Shown: positions 42,320 through 50,116 of the stretch, in pieces
Position numbering within the stretch: position 1 is the stretch's first letter
Layout: each line of letters starts with the position of its first letter
Assembly (NCBI RefSeq): GCF_017991995.1
Contig: NZ_JAGOPN010000002.1
Coordinates: 372,001-436,000, forward strand
Origin: Pseudacidovorax sp.
GTDB lineage: Bacteria; Pseudomonadota; Gammaproteobacteria; Burkholderiales; Burkholderiaceae_C
Length of the DNA: 64,000 nucleotides
Direction: 5' to 3'
Translations under genes and position numbers: made by a program
The notes under the pieces: generated by a model
The model's input: the letters and a program-made list of their open reading frames with translations, nothing else
Databases searched by the model: none
What the model was told of the DNA's origin: nothing

Positions 42320-43228
42320 TCAGCCCGGGCCGGCCTTGTCCAGCTCCGCGAGCCGCCCGCGCAGGAATTCGGCAAAGGCATAGGCGATCACCGGCAGCTG
42401 GCGCCCGCGCAGGCAGCCCAGCACCAGCTCGCCCTGCGGAAAGGCCCGGTCCTCGATGGCGCGGGCCACCAGCTCGGGGTCGCCGAGCTCGGTGCCCACT
42501 GCCATCTGGAAGGTGATGGACCGGCGGTCGGCCAGGCAGCCCCGCAGGAACTCGAAGCTGTTGCTCTCCACCATGGGCTGGAAGCGGGTGGAGCTGCGCG
42601 CGAGGAAGCGCTCCAGCAGCTGGCGCCCGCCGATGTCGCGGTTGGGCAGCACCACCGGATAGTCGGCGCAGTCGCGCAGCCGCAGGGCGCTGCGGCCGGC
42701 CAGCGGATGCTCGGCATGCATCATGGCCATCAGCCGCTGGCCGGCCACGTCCAGCCGCTGGATGTCGGCCTCAGCCGGCAGGTTGAAGACCAGGGCCAGG
42801 TCGGTGTCCAGGCTGCGCAGGGCCTCGGCGGCGTGCACGTGGTCGCCGATGCGCGCGTCGAAGGCCACCAGCGGATGCGTCTCGCGGAAGGCCGCGATGG
42901 CCGCGGGCAGGAAGCGCGGCGCCAGGGCCTGGCTGGCCACCAGCCGCACGCGGCCGCGGCGCAGGCCCTGCAGTTCCTCGATCTCGGAGCGCACGCGCTC
43001 CAGCTCGGCGCCGCGGTCGCGGATGTAGCGCACGAACAGCTCGCCCGCGGCCGTCAGCCGCATGCCGCGCGGCAGCCGCTCGAAAAGAGGCGTGCCCAGC
43101 TCCTCCTCGATGTCCTGGATGCGGCGGTTGACGGCCGAGGGCGCCACATGCAGCCGCTCCGCGGCCTGACGGATGGAGCCGATGCGCGCCACCTCGTCGA
43201 CGTAGCGCAGCAGGCGAAGGTGGTTCAT
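42320..43228 (-). CDS. LysR-family transcriptional regulator at the edge of block B
   Basis: A 302-residue LysR regulator. The helix-turn-helix (YVDEVARIGSIRQAAERLHV, then SAVNRRIQDIEEELGTPLF) is at residues 10-50, followed by the effector domain. It overlaps the XRE regulator gene by four bases (43225-43228) and both are divergent from block B. In Pseudomonas sp. ADP a LysR protein, AtzR, activates the cyanuric acid operon in response to cyanuric acid, so an analogous role is possible. Sequence alone does not identify it as AtzR. Confidence 0.9.
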   Translation of the reverse strand: MNHLRLLRYVDEVARIGSIRQAAERLHVAPSAVNRRIQDIEEELGTPLFERLPRGMRLTAAGELFVRYIRDRGAELERVRSEIEELQGLRRGRVRLVASQALAPRFLPAAIAAFRETHPLVAFDARIGDHVHAAEALRSLDTDLALVFNLPAEADIQRLDVAGQRLMAMMHAEHPLAGRSALRLRDCADYPVVLPNRDIGGRQLLERFLARSSTRFQPMVESNSFEFLRGCLADRRSITFQMAVGTELGDPELVARAIEDRAFPQGELVLGCLRGRQLPVIAYAFAEFLRGRLAELDKAGPG

Positions 43229-44124
43229 GCGGCCATTGTGGTGTCGGCGTGCGCGTGCAGCAGTCGCGCCAGTTCCGCCGTCGCGTCCGCCCCCTTCAGG
43301 GCGGTGTCCCACAGGCGCGCGGCGAGCGTCTCGTGCAGGCGCAGGGCTTCCTGGTCCTCGCTGATCATCGCCACGCCGTAGTGCAGGTTCGTCGGCTCCA
43401 CGATGCGGAAGGGGCTCGTCACCAGCACGCGGCGCCCATGCGGCAACTGAAGCAGCTGGAAGCCCGAGGTCGGCAGCGGCTGGGTGGTCAGCACGACCTG
43501 TACGCCCATCGGCGGCGAGGCGATGAGGCCGGCCAGTCGCTCCATCTCGCGCCGTGCTGCGAGCCGCCGGGCAGCGCGTTCGGCCGCCGGCAGCAGCGGG
43601 TGGCCGCCCAGGCCGTGCGTCAGGTAGCGCTCGATGTCGCCCACCGGCACGATGTTGACGAGCGCCGGCCTGTTGCGCGCGAAGGTCGTCTTGCGCTTGG
43701 CCAGCAGGTGCATCAGGCGGTCGGCCTCGGCCGGGCTCAGGGCGGTCTGGTCATCGCGCCGGTCGACCAGGCGCTCGGCCAGCGCGGTGTCGTAGGCGTC
43801 GGAACTCAGCATGTAGGCCTGCGGGCCGAACACCACGGTCATCTGCGTGGCCTCGGCTTCGAGCCGCTGCTGGCGGTCGAAGAACAGCATGCCGTGGGTG
43901 ATGTACTCGTTGCCCAGGCCGAGCAAGGCACCGGTTGAGGTTTCGTACAGCCGGGCCAGCTTCTCCAGCACCTCGAGCTTGACCACCTCGCCCGACTCGT
44001 AGCGGTAGAGGAGCGCGCGCGAGATGCCCGCCGCGCGTGCCACCTGCTCGGTGCTCAGGCGCGCGTTCTGGCGCCGGCTGCGCAGGCGCTCCCCGATGTG
44101 GGCGTAGTGGTGGGGGGTGGTCAT
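43225..44124 (-). CDS. XRE-family transcriptional regulator
   Basis: A 299-residue protein with an N-terminal XRE helix-turn-helix (residues 8-65; IGERLRSRRQNARLSTEQVA, then AAGISRALLYRYESGEVVKL). The C-terminal 230 residues have no named domain I can recognise but contain paired helices and strands, consistent with a ligand-sensing module. It is divergent from the alpha/beta hydrolase gene across 106 bases and translationally coupled to the LysR gene, an unusual two-regulator operon that flanks block B. Confidence 0.85.
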   Translation of the reverse strand: MTTPHHYAHIGERLRSRRQNARLSTEQVARAAGISRALLYRYESGEVVKLEVLEKLARLYETSTGALLGLGNEYITHGMLFFDRQQRLEAEATQMTVVFGPQAYMLSSDAYDTALAERLVDRRDDQTALSPAEADRLMHLLAKRKTTFARNRPALVNIVPVGDIERYLTHGLGGHPLLPAAERAARRLAARREMERLAGLIASPPMGVQVVLTTQPLPTSGFQLLQLPHGRRVLVTSPFRIVEPTNLHYGVAMISEDQEALRLHETLAARLWDTALKGADATAELARLLHAHADTTMAA

Positions 44125-44230
44125 GGCGGCTGCCGTCTCGTTAATGAATCAGTTCGCGAAATTGCACGTTGTGACACCGGGCGGGCCGGCCTACGCTGGC
44201 CCGGCCATCGCAACACATCACGCAACGAAC

Positions 44231-44998
44231 ATGCCCACCATTTCCGTCGACGGGGTACCCGTCCACTACATCGAAGCCGGCAGCGGCGAGCGCGCCGTCG
44301 TCTTGCTGCACGGCGGCTTCGGCAGCTCCAGCGAACTGTGGGAGCGCACGCTGCAGTCGCTGCCGCCCGGCTGGCGCGGCTACGCCATCGACAACTTCCT
44401 GCGCTCGGCCGCGCCGCCCGACGGCTACAGCGTGCAGTCGCTGGCCCGGCGCGTGCGCGGTTTCGTCGACGCGCTCGATCTCGAGAAGCCCGTGATCGGA
44501 GGCCATTCGATGGGCGGCGTGGTGAGCCAGATCGCCGCGTCGAACGACCCCCAGCGCTACGGCGGTGTGGTGCTGGTGTGCACCGGCGCGGTCATGACCA
44601 ACCACACGCTGGGCCGGGTGCTGCTGCAGGATCTGCGCGACAACGGCCATGCCAACCTGCAAGAGATCAGCGCCAACTGGTTCCGCGAGCTGCCCGGGGA
44701 CTTCTTCGAGGACTACGTGGCGCGTGCCCAGACGGCACCGCTGGCGGCCATGATCGACGTGCAGCAGAGCCTGCTCGACACCGACTGCCGGCCGCTGCTG
44801 CCGAAGATCACCGCACCCACGCTGGTGGTGTTCGGCGCACACGACGCGGGCCGCACGATCGACCACGCGAACACGCTGCTGGCTGGCATCCCGAACAGCC
44901 GCCTTGCGCACATGCCCGACAGCGGGCACACGCCGATGGTCGAGACGCCCGAGGCCTTCGACGCCGCCCTGCATGCTTTCCTGACCGAAACCCACTGA
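44231..44998 (+). CDS. Alpha/beta hydrolase
   Basis: A 255-residue alpha/beta hydrolase, the first plus-strand gene of block B. The oxyanion segment is LLHGGFGSSSELWE (about residues 27-40), the nucleophile elbow GGHSMGGV (about 95-102), the acidic residue lies in VVFGAHDAGRTID and the catalytic histidine in PDSGHTPMVE. The ATG at 44231 begins the fold directly. By analogy with RutD and N-carbamoyl hydrolases it might spontaneously assist or catalyse hydrolysis of a linear ureide ester or amide, but the substrate is open. Confidence 0.85.
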   Translation: MPTISVDGVPVHYIEAGSGERAVVLLHGGFGSSSELWERTLQSLPPGWRGYAIDNFLRSAAPPDGYSVQSLARRVRGFVDALDLEKPVIGGHSMGGVVSQIAASNDPQRYGGVVLVCTGAVMTNHTLGRVLLQDLRDNGHANLQEISANWFRELPGDFFEDYVARAQTAPLAAMIDVQQSLLDTDCRPLLPKITAPTLVVFGAHDAGRTIDHANTLLAGIPNSRLAHMPDSGHTPMVETPEAFDAALHAFLTETH

Positions 44999-45009
44999 GG
45001 ACTTCCATC

Positions 45010-45792
45010 ATGATCCGACGCTCCCTCCTCGCCCTGGCCGTGGCGGCCGGCGCTTCCCTCCTCGCGTTGCCGGCAGCGCTGGCCGACACGCTCGACGACG
45101 TGCAGAAGGCCGGCGTGCTGCGCGTGGCCATCACGCTGGACTATCCGCCCTTCGGTTCGGTCGATGCCAGCATGAACCCGCAGGGCTACGACGTGGAGTT
45201 CGCCAACCTGATGGCGGCCGCGCTGGGCGTCCGGGCCGAGCTGGTGCGGGTGACGGCGCAGTCCAAGATCCCGACCATGGCCACGCGCAAGGCCGACCTG
45301 CTGCTCAACATCGGCCGCAACGAGGAGCGCGCCAAGGTGGTGGACTTCACCCAGCCCTACGCACCGTACTACATCGGCGTGTTCGGCCCGGTCGACCAGA
45401 CCGCCACCGGCGTGGCCGACCTGGCGGGCAAGAAGATCGCCGTGACGCGCGGCACGCTCGAAGACCAGCTGCTCACGAAGATGGCACCGCCCGAGGCCGC
45501 GATCCAGCGTTACGAGGACCACAGCAACACGATCAGTTCCTTCCTGAGCGGGCAGAGCGACCTCATGTCGGTCGGCAACATCGTGGCTGCGGCCATCATG
45601 GAGAAGAACCCGCCGCGCAAGCCGGAGCAGAAGTTCCTGCTGATGAACTCGCCCGTGTGCGCGGCGGTCACCAAGGGCGAGCAGCGGCTGCTCGAGCGGA
45701 TCAACGCCGCCATTGCCGAGATCAAGGGCAACGGCCGGCTCGGCGGCATGGCCACGCGCTGGCTCAAGCAGCCGCTGCCGGCCAATCTCTGA
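45010..45792 (+). CDS. Amino acid-type ABC transporter substrate-binding protein
   Basis: A 260-residue binding protein of SBP family 3. The signal peptide covers residues 1-25 (SLLALAVAAGASLLALPAAL). The mature part starts with VLRVAITLDYPPFGSVDASM and shows GYDVEFANLMAAALG, the type signature of this class. No permease or ATPase for this family is encoded nearby, so it may use a permease elsewhere or act as an orphan sensor. It follows the alpha/beta hydrolase by 11 bases. Confidence 0.9.
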   Translation: MIRRSLLALAVAAGASLLALPAALADTLDDVQKAGVLRVAITLDYPPFGSVDASMNPQGYDVEFANLMAAALGVRAELVRVTAQSKIPTMATRKADLLLNIGRNEERAKVVDFTQPYAPYYIGVFGPVDQTATGVADLAGKKIAVTRGTLEDQLLTKMAPPEAAIQRYEDHSNTISSFLSGQSDLMSVGNIVAAAIMEKNPPRKPEQKFLLMNSPVCAAVTKGEQRLLERINAAIAEIKGNGRLGGMATRWLKQPLPANL

Positions 45793-45801
45793 GGCGTGGT
45801 G

Positions 45802-45828
45802 GCGCCGTTGCCAGAACGGCAACGGCGC
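45802..45828 (+). terminator. Hairpin between the SBP and cysteine hydrolase genes
   Basis: GCGCCGTTGCC (45802-45812) pairs perfectly with GGCAACGGCGC (45818-45828), loop agaac. There is no T-run after it, so it may be a Rho-assisted or processing hairpin rather than a full intrinsic terminator. It lies directly upstream of the sigma-54-like promoter and would separate the alpha/beta hydrolase/SBP transcript from the following unit. Confidence 0.55.
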
Positions 45829-45861
45829 TACCGCGATAAAGCGCCGGAAAGTGAGCGCTGG

Positions 45862-45877
45862 TGGCACGGGCGATGCG
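45862..45877 (+). promoter_or_regulatory. Sigma-54-like promoter of the cysteine hydrolase/atzD unit
   Basis: TGGCACG-GGCG-ATGCG matches the -24 half of the sigma-54 consensus perfectly and keeps the invariant GC of the -12 half (45875-45876), 10 bases after GG (45863-45864). The -12 flank (ATGCG instead of TTGCA) is imperfect. Transcription would start near 45888, so the ATG at 45890 would be leaderless and a start further downstream would be needed. It is the second such site in the two nitrogen blocks. Confidence 0.55.
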
Positions 45878-45889
45878 TGCTTCTGGCGC

Positions 45890-46732
45890 ATGCACAGCGA
45901 TGAACGCACTCCCGGCACCAAGTTGGACACGGCCACCGGTGACGCCCCCGGCTTCGGCCCCGCGGCCGCCAACCGCTGGCAGCTGCAGGACGGCACGCTG
46001 AGCCTGGTCCGCACGCCGCCGGCGCCGCGGCCCCTGGCCCTGCCGGCACAGCCCGAAGCGCTCGTGATCGACCTCGCCCGCACCGCGCTGGTGGTGGTCG
46101 ACATGCAGAACGACTTCTGCCACCCCGAGGGCTGGTTCGGCCAGAAGGGCCTGGACGTGCAGGCCGCGCGCCGGCCCATCCCGGTGCTGCAGGCGCTGCT
46201 GCCCGCCTGGCGCCGCGCGGGCAGCCCGCTCGTCTGGTGCAACTGGGGCATCCGTGCCGACCGACGCAACCTCGGCCCCACGGTGCAGTTCAAGGGCAAG
46301 CGCACGGCCGAGGGCGTGGGCTATGGCGAGCGCTCACCCATCGACCACGGCCCATCCCTGGTGCAGGGCAGCTGGGGCGCGGCGCTGGTCGACGAACTCG
46401 CGGCCGAGCCTGGCGACATCCTGGTGCACAAGCACCGGCTCTCGGGTTTCTGGGACAGCGAGCTCGACAGCGTGCTGCGCAACGCCGGTATCAGCACGCT
46501 CCTGTTCGCCGGTATCAACACCGACCGCTGCGTGTTCTCCACCCTGCAGGACGCGGCCTTCCTCGGCTACGACTGCGTGCTGCTGGAGGACGCCTGCAGC
46601 ACTTCGTCACCCGACTACGTGACCGACGGCGTGCTCTACCTCATGCGCCTGCTGCACGGCTTCACAGCGACCGCGGCCAACCTGGGTGCTGCCCTGGCCG
46701 ACCTTCACGACCTTCCTTCCAACCCTGCCTGA
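45890..46732 (+). CDS. Cysteine hydrolase, isochorismatase-like, third paralogue
   Basis: A 280-residue cysteine hydrolase with triad Asp71 (LVVVDMQNDF), Lys181 (LVHKHRLSGF) and Cys214 (GINTDRCVFSTL). It has a 55-residue N-terminal extension (GFGPAAANRWQLQDGTLSLV) absent from BiuH, and a longer WCNWGIRADRRNLGPTVQFK insert. It is not close to BiuH and may hydrolyse a larger ureide or N-carbamoyl compound. The exact start is uncertain: the first ATG at 45890 lies next to the predicted sigma-54 start, and an in-frame TTG at 45923 is an alternative. Next gene starts after 12 bases. Confidence 0.8.
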   Translation: MHSDERTPGTKLDTATGDAPGFGPAAANRWQLQDGTLSLVRTPPAPRPLALPAQPEALVIDLARTALVVVDMQNDFCHPEGWFGQKGLDVQAARRPIPVLQALLPAWRRAGSPLVWCNWGIRADRRNLGPTVQFKGKRTAEGVGYGERSPIDHGPSLVQGSWGAALVDELAAEPGDILVHKHRLSGFWDSELDSVLRNAGISTLLFAGINTDRCVFSTLQDAAFLGYDCVLLEDACSTSSPDYVTDGVLYLMRLLHGFTATAANLGAALADLHDLPSNPA

Positions 46733-46744
46733 GGAACCCCTGCC

Positions 46745-47794
46745 ATGACCTCGCCCCTCTCCCTTCTCGCACGCTGGACACGGCCGCTCATCGGCGCCGC
46801 CGCCCTGGCCCTGGCCGCGCTGCCCGCCGCCGCACAGACGCCGATCAAGCTGGTGCTCAACTGGAAGTACGAAGGCCCGCAGGCCTGGTTCTTCCTGGCG
46901 CAGGACCGCGGCTACTTCAAGCAGGAAGGGCTGGACGTCAGCATCGACCAGGGCGAGGGCTCGGCCGCCTCGATCCCGAAGGTCGCCGCCGGCACCTACC
47001 AGGCCGGCTTCGGCGACATGAATGCGCTGATCGACCTGGCGGCCAAGCGGCCGGCCGATGCGCCCGTGGGCGTTTACATGCTCTACAACACGCCGCCCTT
47101 CGCCGTGGTGGTGCGCAGCGACAGCCCCATCAGGACGCCCAAGGACCTGGAAGGCAAGACCATCGGCGGCCCGGCCAACGACGGCGCGCTCAAGCTCTTC
47201 CCGGCCTTCGCCAAGCTGGCCAAGATCGACGCCGCCAAGGTCACCATCTCCAACATGGCGCCCAACCTGCGCGAGCAGATGCTGGTGCGTGGCCAGATCG
47301 ACGGCGCCTTCGGCTATGTCACCACCGTGAGCTTCAGCGCCCGCGGCATGGGGCTGGATCCGGCCAAGGACCTGCGCTTCATCCGCTACGGCGACCACGG
47401 CATGGACCTCTATGCCAACACCGTCTTCTTCTCGCGCAGCTTCGTGCAGGACAAGCCCCAGGCCGTGGCCGGCTTCGTCAAGGCCCTCAACCGCGCCATC
47501 AAGGAGGTGCTCGCCAATCCCGAGGCCGGCATCGACGCGGTGATGAAGCGCGAGCCGCTGCTCAAGCGCGAGGTCGAGAAAGAGAAGCTCCTGGCCACGC
47601 TGAAGAACGACATGAGCCACCCCGAGATCGCCCGCATCGGCCTGGGCGACGTGGACGACGAGCGGCTGAAGAAGGCCATCGGCATCGTGGCCGAGGCCAA
47701 CCAGCTGCCGCGCCAGCCCGAGGTGGGCGAGGTCTTCGACCGCCGCTTCCTGCCGGCGCGCGCTGAGCGCCCGTCCAGCACCGTCGCGCCCTGA
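46745..47794 (+). CDS. ABC transporter substrate-binding protein, NMT1/ThiY-like
   Basis: A 349-residue binding protein. The signal peptide (LIGAAALALAALPAAA) is cleaved near residue 30. The mature start is TPIKLVLNWKYEGPQAWFFL, followed by AQDRGYFKQEGLDVSIDQGE; this pattern is shared with the binding protein at 53028. The class includes thiamine-pyrimidine (ThiY) and nitrate/taurine binders. No permease is adjacent; it may feed the permease at 52136. It lies between a cysteine hydrolase and an SDR. Confidence 0.9.
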   Translation: MTSPLSLLARWTRPLIGAAALALAALPAAAQTPIKLVLNWKYEGPQAWFFLAQDRGYFKQEGLDVSIDQGEGSAASIPKVAAGTYQAGFGDMNALIDLAAKRPADAPVGVYMLYNTPPFAVVVRSDSPIRTPKDLEGKTIGGPANDGALKLFPAFAKLAKIDAAKVTISNMAPNLREQMLVRGQIDGAFGYVTTVSFSARGMGLDPAKDLRFIRYGDHGMDLYANTVFFSRSFVQDKPQAVAGFVKALNRAIKEVLANPEAGIDAVMKREPLLKREVEKEKLLATLKNDMSHPEIARIGLGDVDDERLKKAIGIVAEANQLPRQPEVGEVFDRRFLPARAERPSSTVAP

Positions 47795-47834
47795 ACACCA
47801 CCGACAAGCCCCTCTGAAGAAAGAAGAGACCGCC

Positions 47835-48626
47835 ATGGATCTGCAACTGCGCGACAAGGTCGCCATCATCACCGGCCCGGCCAAGGGCATGGGCGCCGCC
47901 ATCACCCTGGCCTTCGCCCGAGAAGGCGCCAGGCTGGTGCTGGCCGGCCGCGACACCGCCGCCATCGAACCCGTGGCCGCCGAGGCCCGCGCGCTGGGCG
48001 TGCCGGCCCAGGTGGTGGCCTGCGACCTCACCGTCTCCAGCCAGACCGAGGCGCTGGCCACGGCCGCGCTGGCCGCCTTCGGCCGCATCGACATTCTGGT
48101 CAACGTGGCCGGCGGCTCGGGCCCCATCGGCAAGACCGGCTGGGAGACCACCACCGAGGAATTCGACGAGATCGTGCGTCTGAACATGACCGGCTGCTTC
48201 AACACCATCCGTGCCGTCATGCCGGCGATGGTGGAGCAGCGCAGCGGCAAGATCGTCAACGTGGGCGGCACCTTCGGCCTGCGCGGGCGCGCCGGGCGCA
48301 TGGCCTATTCGGCCTCCAAGTGGGGCCTGCGCGGCATCACCAAGAGCTTTGCGCTGGAGGCCGGGCCGCACAACATCAACGTCAACAACGTCGCGCCGGG
48401 CATGGTGGACGGCCCGCGCTTCCGCGAGAAGGTGTGCGCCAACATGGCCCAGCGCCTGGGCATCACGCTGGAGGAAGCCATGCAGCGCCACGCGGCCGAC
48501 TACGCGCTGCGCCGCGTCTCCACCGACACCGACATCGCCAACGCCTGCCTGTTCATGGCCAGCGAAGTGTCGCGGCAGATCACCGGCGCCGACCTGCCGG
48601 TGGACGGCGGCTGGGCCGCTCTCTGA
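47835..48626 (+). CDS. SDR-family NAD(P)-dependent oxidoreductase
   Basis: A 263-residue short-chain dehydrogenase. The nucleotide motif is IITGPAKGMGAAITLAFARE (about 12-31), with catalytic YSASKWGLRG at about 160. Dehydrogenases are not part of the known hydrolytic cyanuric acid route, so this gene implies an oxidation or reduction of the imported compound or a side chain. It is followed by the hydantoinase-like gene after 17 bases behind a gggagcg ribosome-binding site. Confidence 0.92.
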   Translation: MDLQLRDKVAIITGPAKGMGAAITLAFAREGARLVLAGRDTAAIEPVAAEARALGVPAQVVACDLTVSSQTEALATAALAAFGRIDILVNVAGGSGPIGKTGWETTTEEFDEIVRLNMTGCFNTIRAVMPAMVEQRSGKIVNVGGTFGLRGRAGRMAYSASKWGLRGITKSFALEAGPHNINVNNVAPGMVDGPRFREKVCANMAQRLGITLEEAMQRHAADYALRRVSTDTDIANACLFMASEVSRQITGADLPVDGGWAAL

Positions 48627-48643
48627 GAACGGGAGCGAACACC

Positions 48644-50116
48644 ATGCGACCCGAAGTCGACCTCGTCATCCGCGGCGCGAGCGTGGTCTCGCCCGACGCC
48701 ATCGTGCCCGCCAGCGTGGCCATTGCCGGTGAGCAGATCGTGGCCGTGGGCCACGACGACACCATGCCGCCGGCGCGCGAAGAACTGCGGGCCGACGGCC
48801 TGCTCCTGCTGCCCGGCGCCATCGACAGCCATGTGCACTTCCGCGATCCGGGCTATCCGCACAAGGAGACCTGGCGCACCGGCTCGGCCGCCGCGGCGCT
48901 GGGCGGCGTGACCACCGTCTTCGACATGCCCAACACCTCGCCAGCCACGGGCACCGTGGAGGCGCTGCGGCTCAAGCAGAAGGCGGCCGAGGCCTCGTAC
49001 TGCGACTTCGGCATCCACGGCCTGCTGGGCGACGACACCATCGAGCGGCTGGAGGAACTGCTGGAGGCCGGTGTCACCAGCTTCAAGGCCTTCGTGGGCA
49101 ACACCTTCGGCAACCTGCCCGCGCCCACCGACGGTGCGCTGCTGGAGGGCTTCGAGACGCTGGCGCCGCTGGGCGTGCGCACCGTGGTGCATGCGGAGAA
49201 CTCGTCGATCCTGTTCCGCCGCCAGAAGAAGATGCAGGAGGCCGGCCGCATCGACGCCCTGGCGCACCTGGCGGCGCGGCCCGCCGTGGCCGAGATCGAG
49301 GCCATCGGCCGCGTGCTGACGCTGGCCGAATGGACCGGCGCGCGGGTGCACATCGCCCACCACAGCGCGGCCGATTCGCTCTTCCTGCTGCGCGAGGCCA
49401 AGCGCCGCGGTGTGGATGTGACGGCCGAGACCTGCCCGCAGTACCTGCTGCTCAACACCGAGCACATGCGCAAGCTGGGCGGCGTGATGCGGCTGAACCC
49501 GCCCATCCGCGAGCCGCGTCACAACCAGCCCCTGTGGGACGCGCTGATGGACGGCACGCTGGACATGATCGCCACCGACCATGCGCCGCATGCGCCCGAG
49601 GAGAAGACGCGCGAGAGCATCTGGGACTGCGACTGCGGCTTCCCGGGCGTGGAGACGCAGATGCCGCTGATGCTCACCGAGGTCAACCGCGGCCGCGCCA
49701 CGCTCATGGACTACGTGCGCTGGAGCGCCGTCGCGCCTGCCAGGGCCTGGGGCCTGTACGGCACCAAGGGTGTGATCGCGCCCGGTGCCCATGCCGACAT
49801 CGCCATCGTCGACATGGCGCGCCAGGGCGTGCTGTCGCAGAACCGGCTGCAGAGCATCAGCCGCATCTCCCCCTGGAACGGGCGGCCGGTGCAGGGCTAT
49901 CCGCTGCACACGCTGCTGCGCGGGCGCTTCGTCATGCGCGACGGCCGTCTGGTGGAGGACGCCGTGGGCTGGGGCCGCTCGGTCAAGGCCGTGCAGAAGA
50001 TGCCCACGCCCCGGCCGCGCAACACCGAGCACTACAGCCGCGCCATCCTGGAGACGCCGCCCGGCGTGCCGCCGACGGCGGTGCCGGTGGGCGAGGTGGA
50101 CTGGAGCGCTTCATGA
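48644..50116 (+). CDS. Dihydroorotase/hydantoinase-family cyclic amidohydrolase
   Basis: A 490-residue metal-dependent hydrolase of the dihydroorotase/allantoinase/hydantoinase group. The dinuclear centre is complete: His63 and His65 (SHVHFRDPG), Lys148 (TSFKAFVG, the carbamylated lysine), His183 (VVHAENSS), His239 (HIAHHS) and Asp312 (ATDHAPHAPEE). Such enzymes open five- or six-membered cyclic imides and ureides. Its length is at the long end, with a 60-residue tail. It directly precedes and overlaps the atzD gene by four bases, so it probably acts on a related ring. Whether the ring is a dihydropyrimidine, hydantoin or azapyrimidine cannot be told from sequence. Confidence 0.88.
   Translation: MRPEVDLVIRGASVVSPDAIVPASVAIAGEQIVAVGHDDTMPPAREELRADGLLLLPGAIDSHVHFRDPGYPHKETWRTGSAAAALGGVTTVFDMPNTSPATGTVEALRLKQKAAEASYCDFGIHGLLGDDTIERLEELLEAGVTSFKAFVGNTFGNLPAPTDGALLEGFETLAPLGVRTVVHAENSSILFRRQKKMQEAGRIDALAHLAARPAVAEIEAIGRVLTLAEWTGARVHIAHHSAADSLFLLREAKRRGVDVTAETCPQYLLLNTEHMRKLGGVMRLNPPIREPRHNQPLWDALMDGTLDMIATDHAPHAPEEKTRESIWDCDCGFPGVETQMPLMLTEVNRGRATLMDYVRWSAVAPARAWGLYGTKGVIAPGAHADIAIVDMARQGVLSQNRLQSISRISPWNGRPVQGYPLHTLLRGRFVMRDGRLVEDAVGWGRSVKAVQKMPTPRPRNTEHYSRAILETPPGVPPTAVPVGEVDWSAS

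Noticed and set aside
44197-44212. GG-N10-GC site (TGGCCCG-GCCA-TCGCA) before the alpha/beta hydrolase gene
   Set aside because: Two mismatches in key positions and a predicted leader of only about 8 bases; GG-N10-GC is common by chance in this GC-rich DNA.
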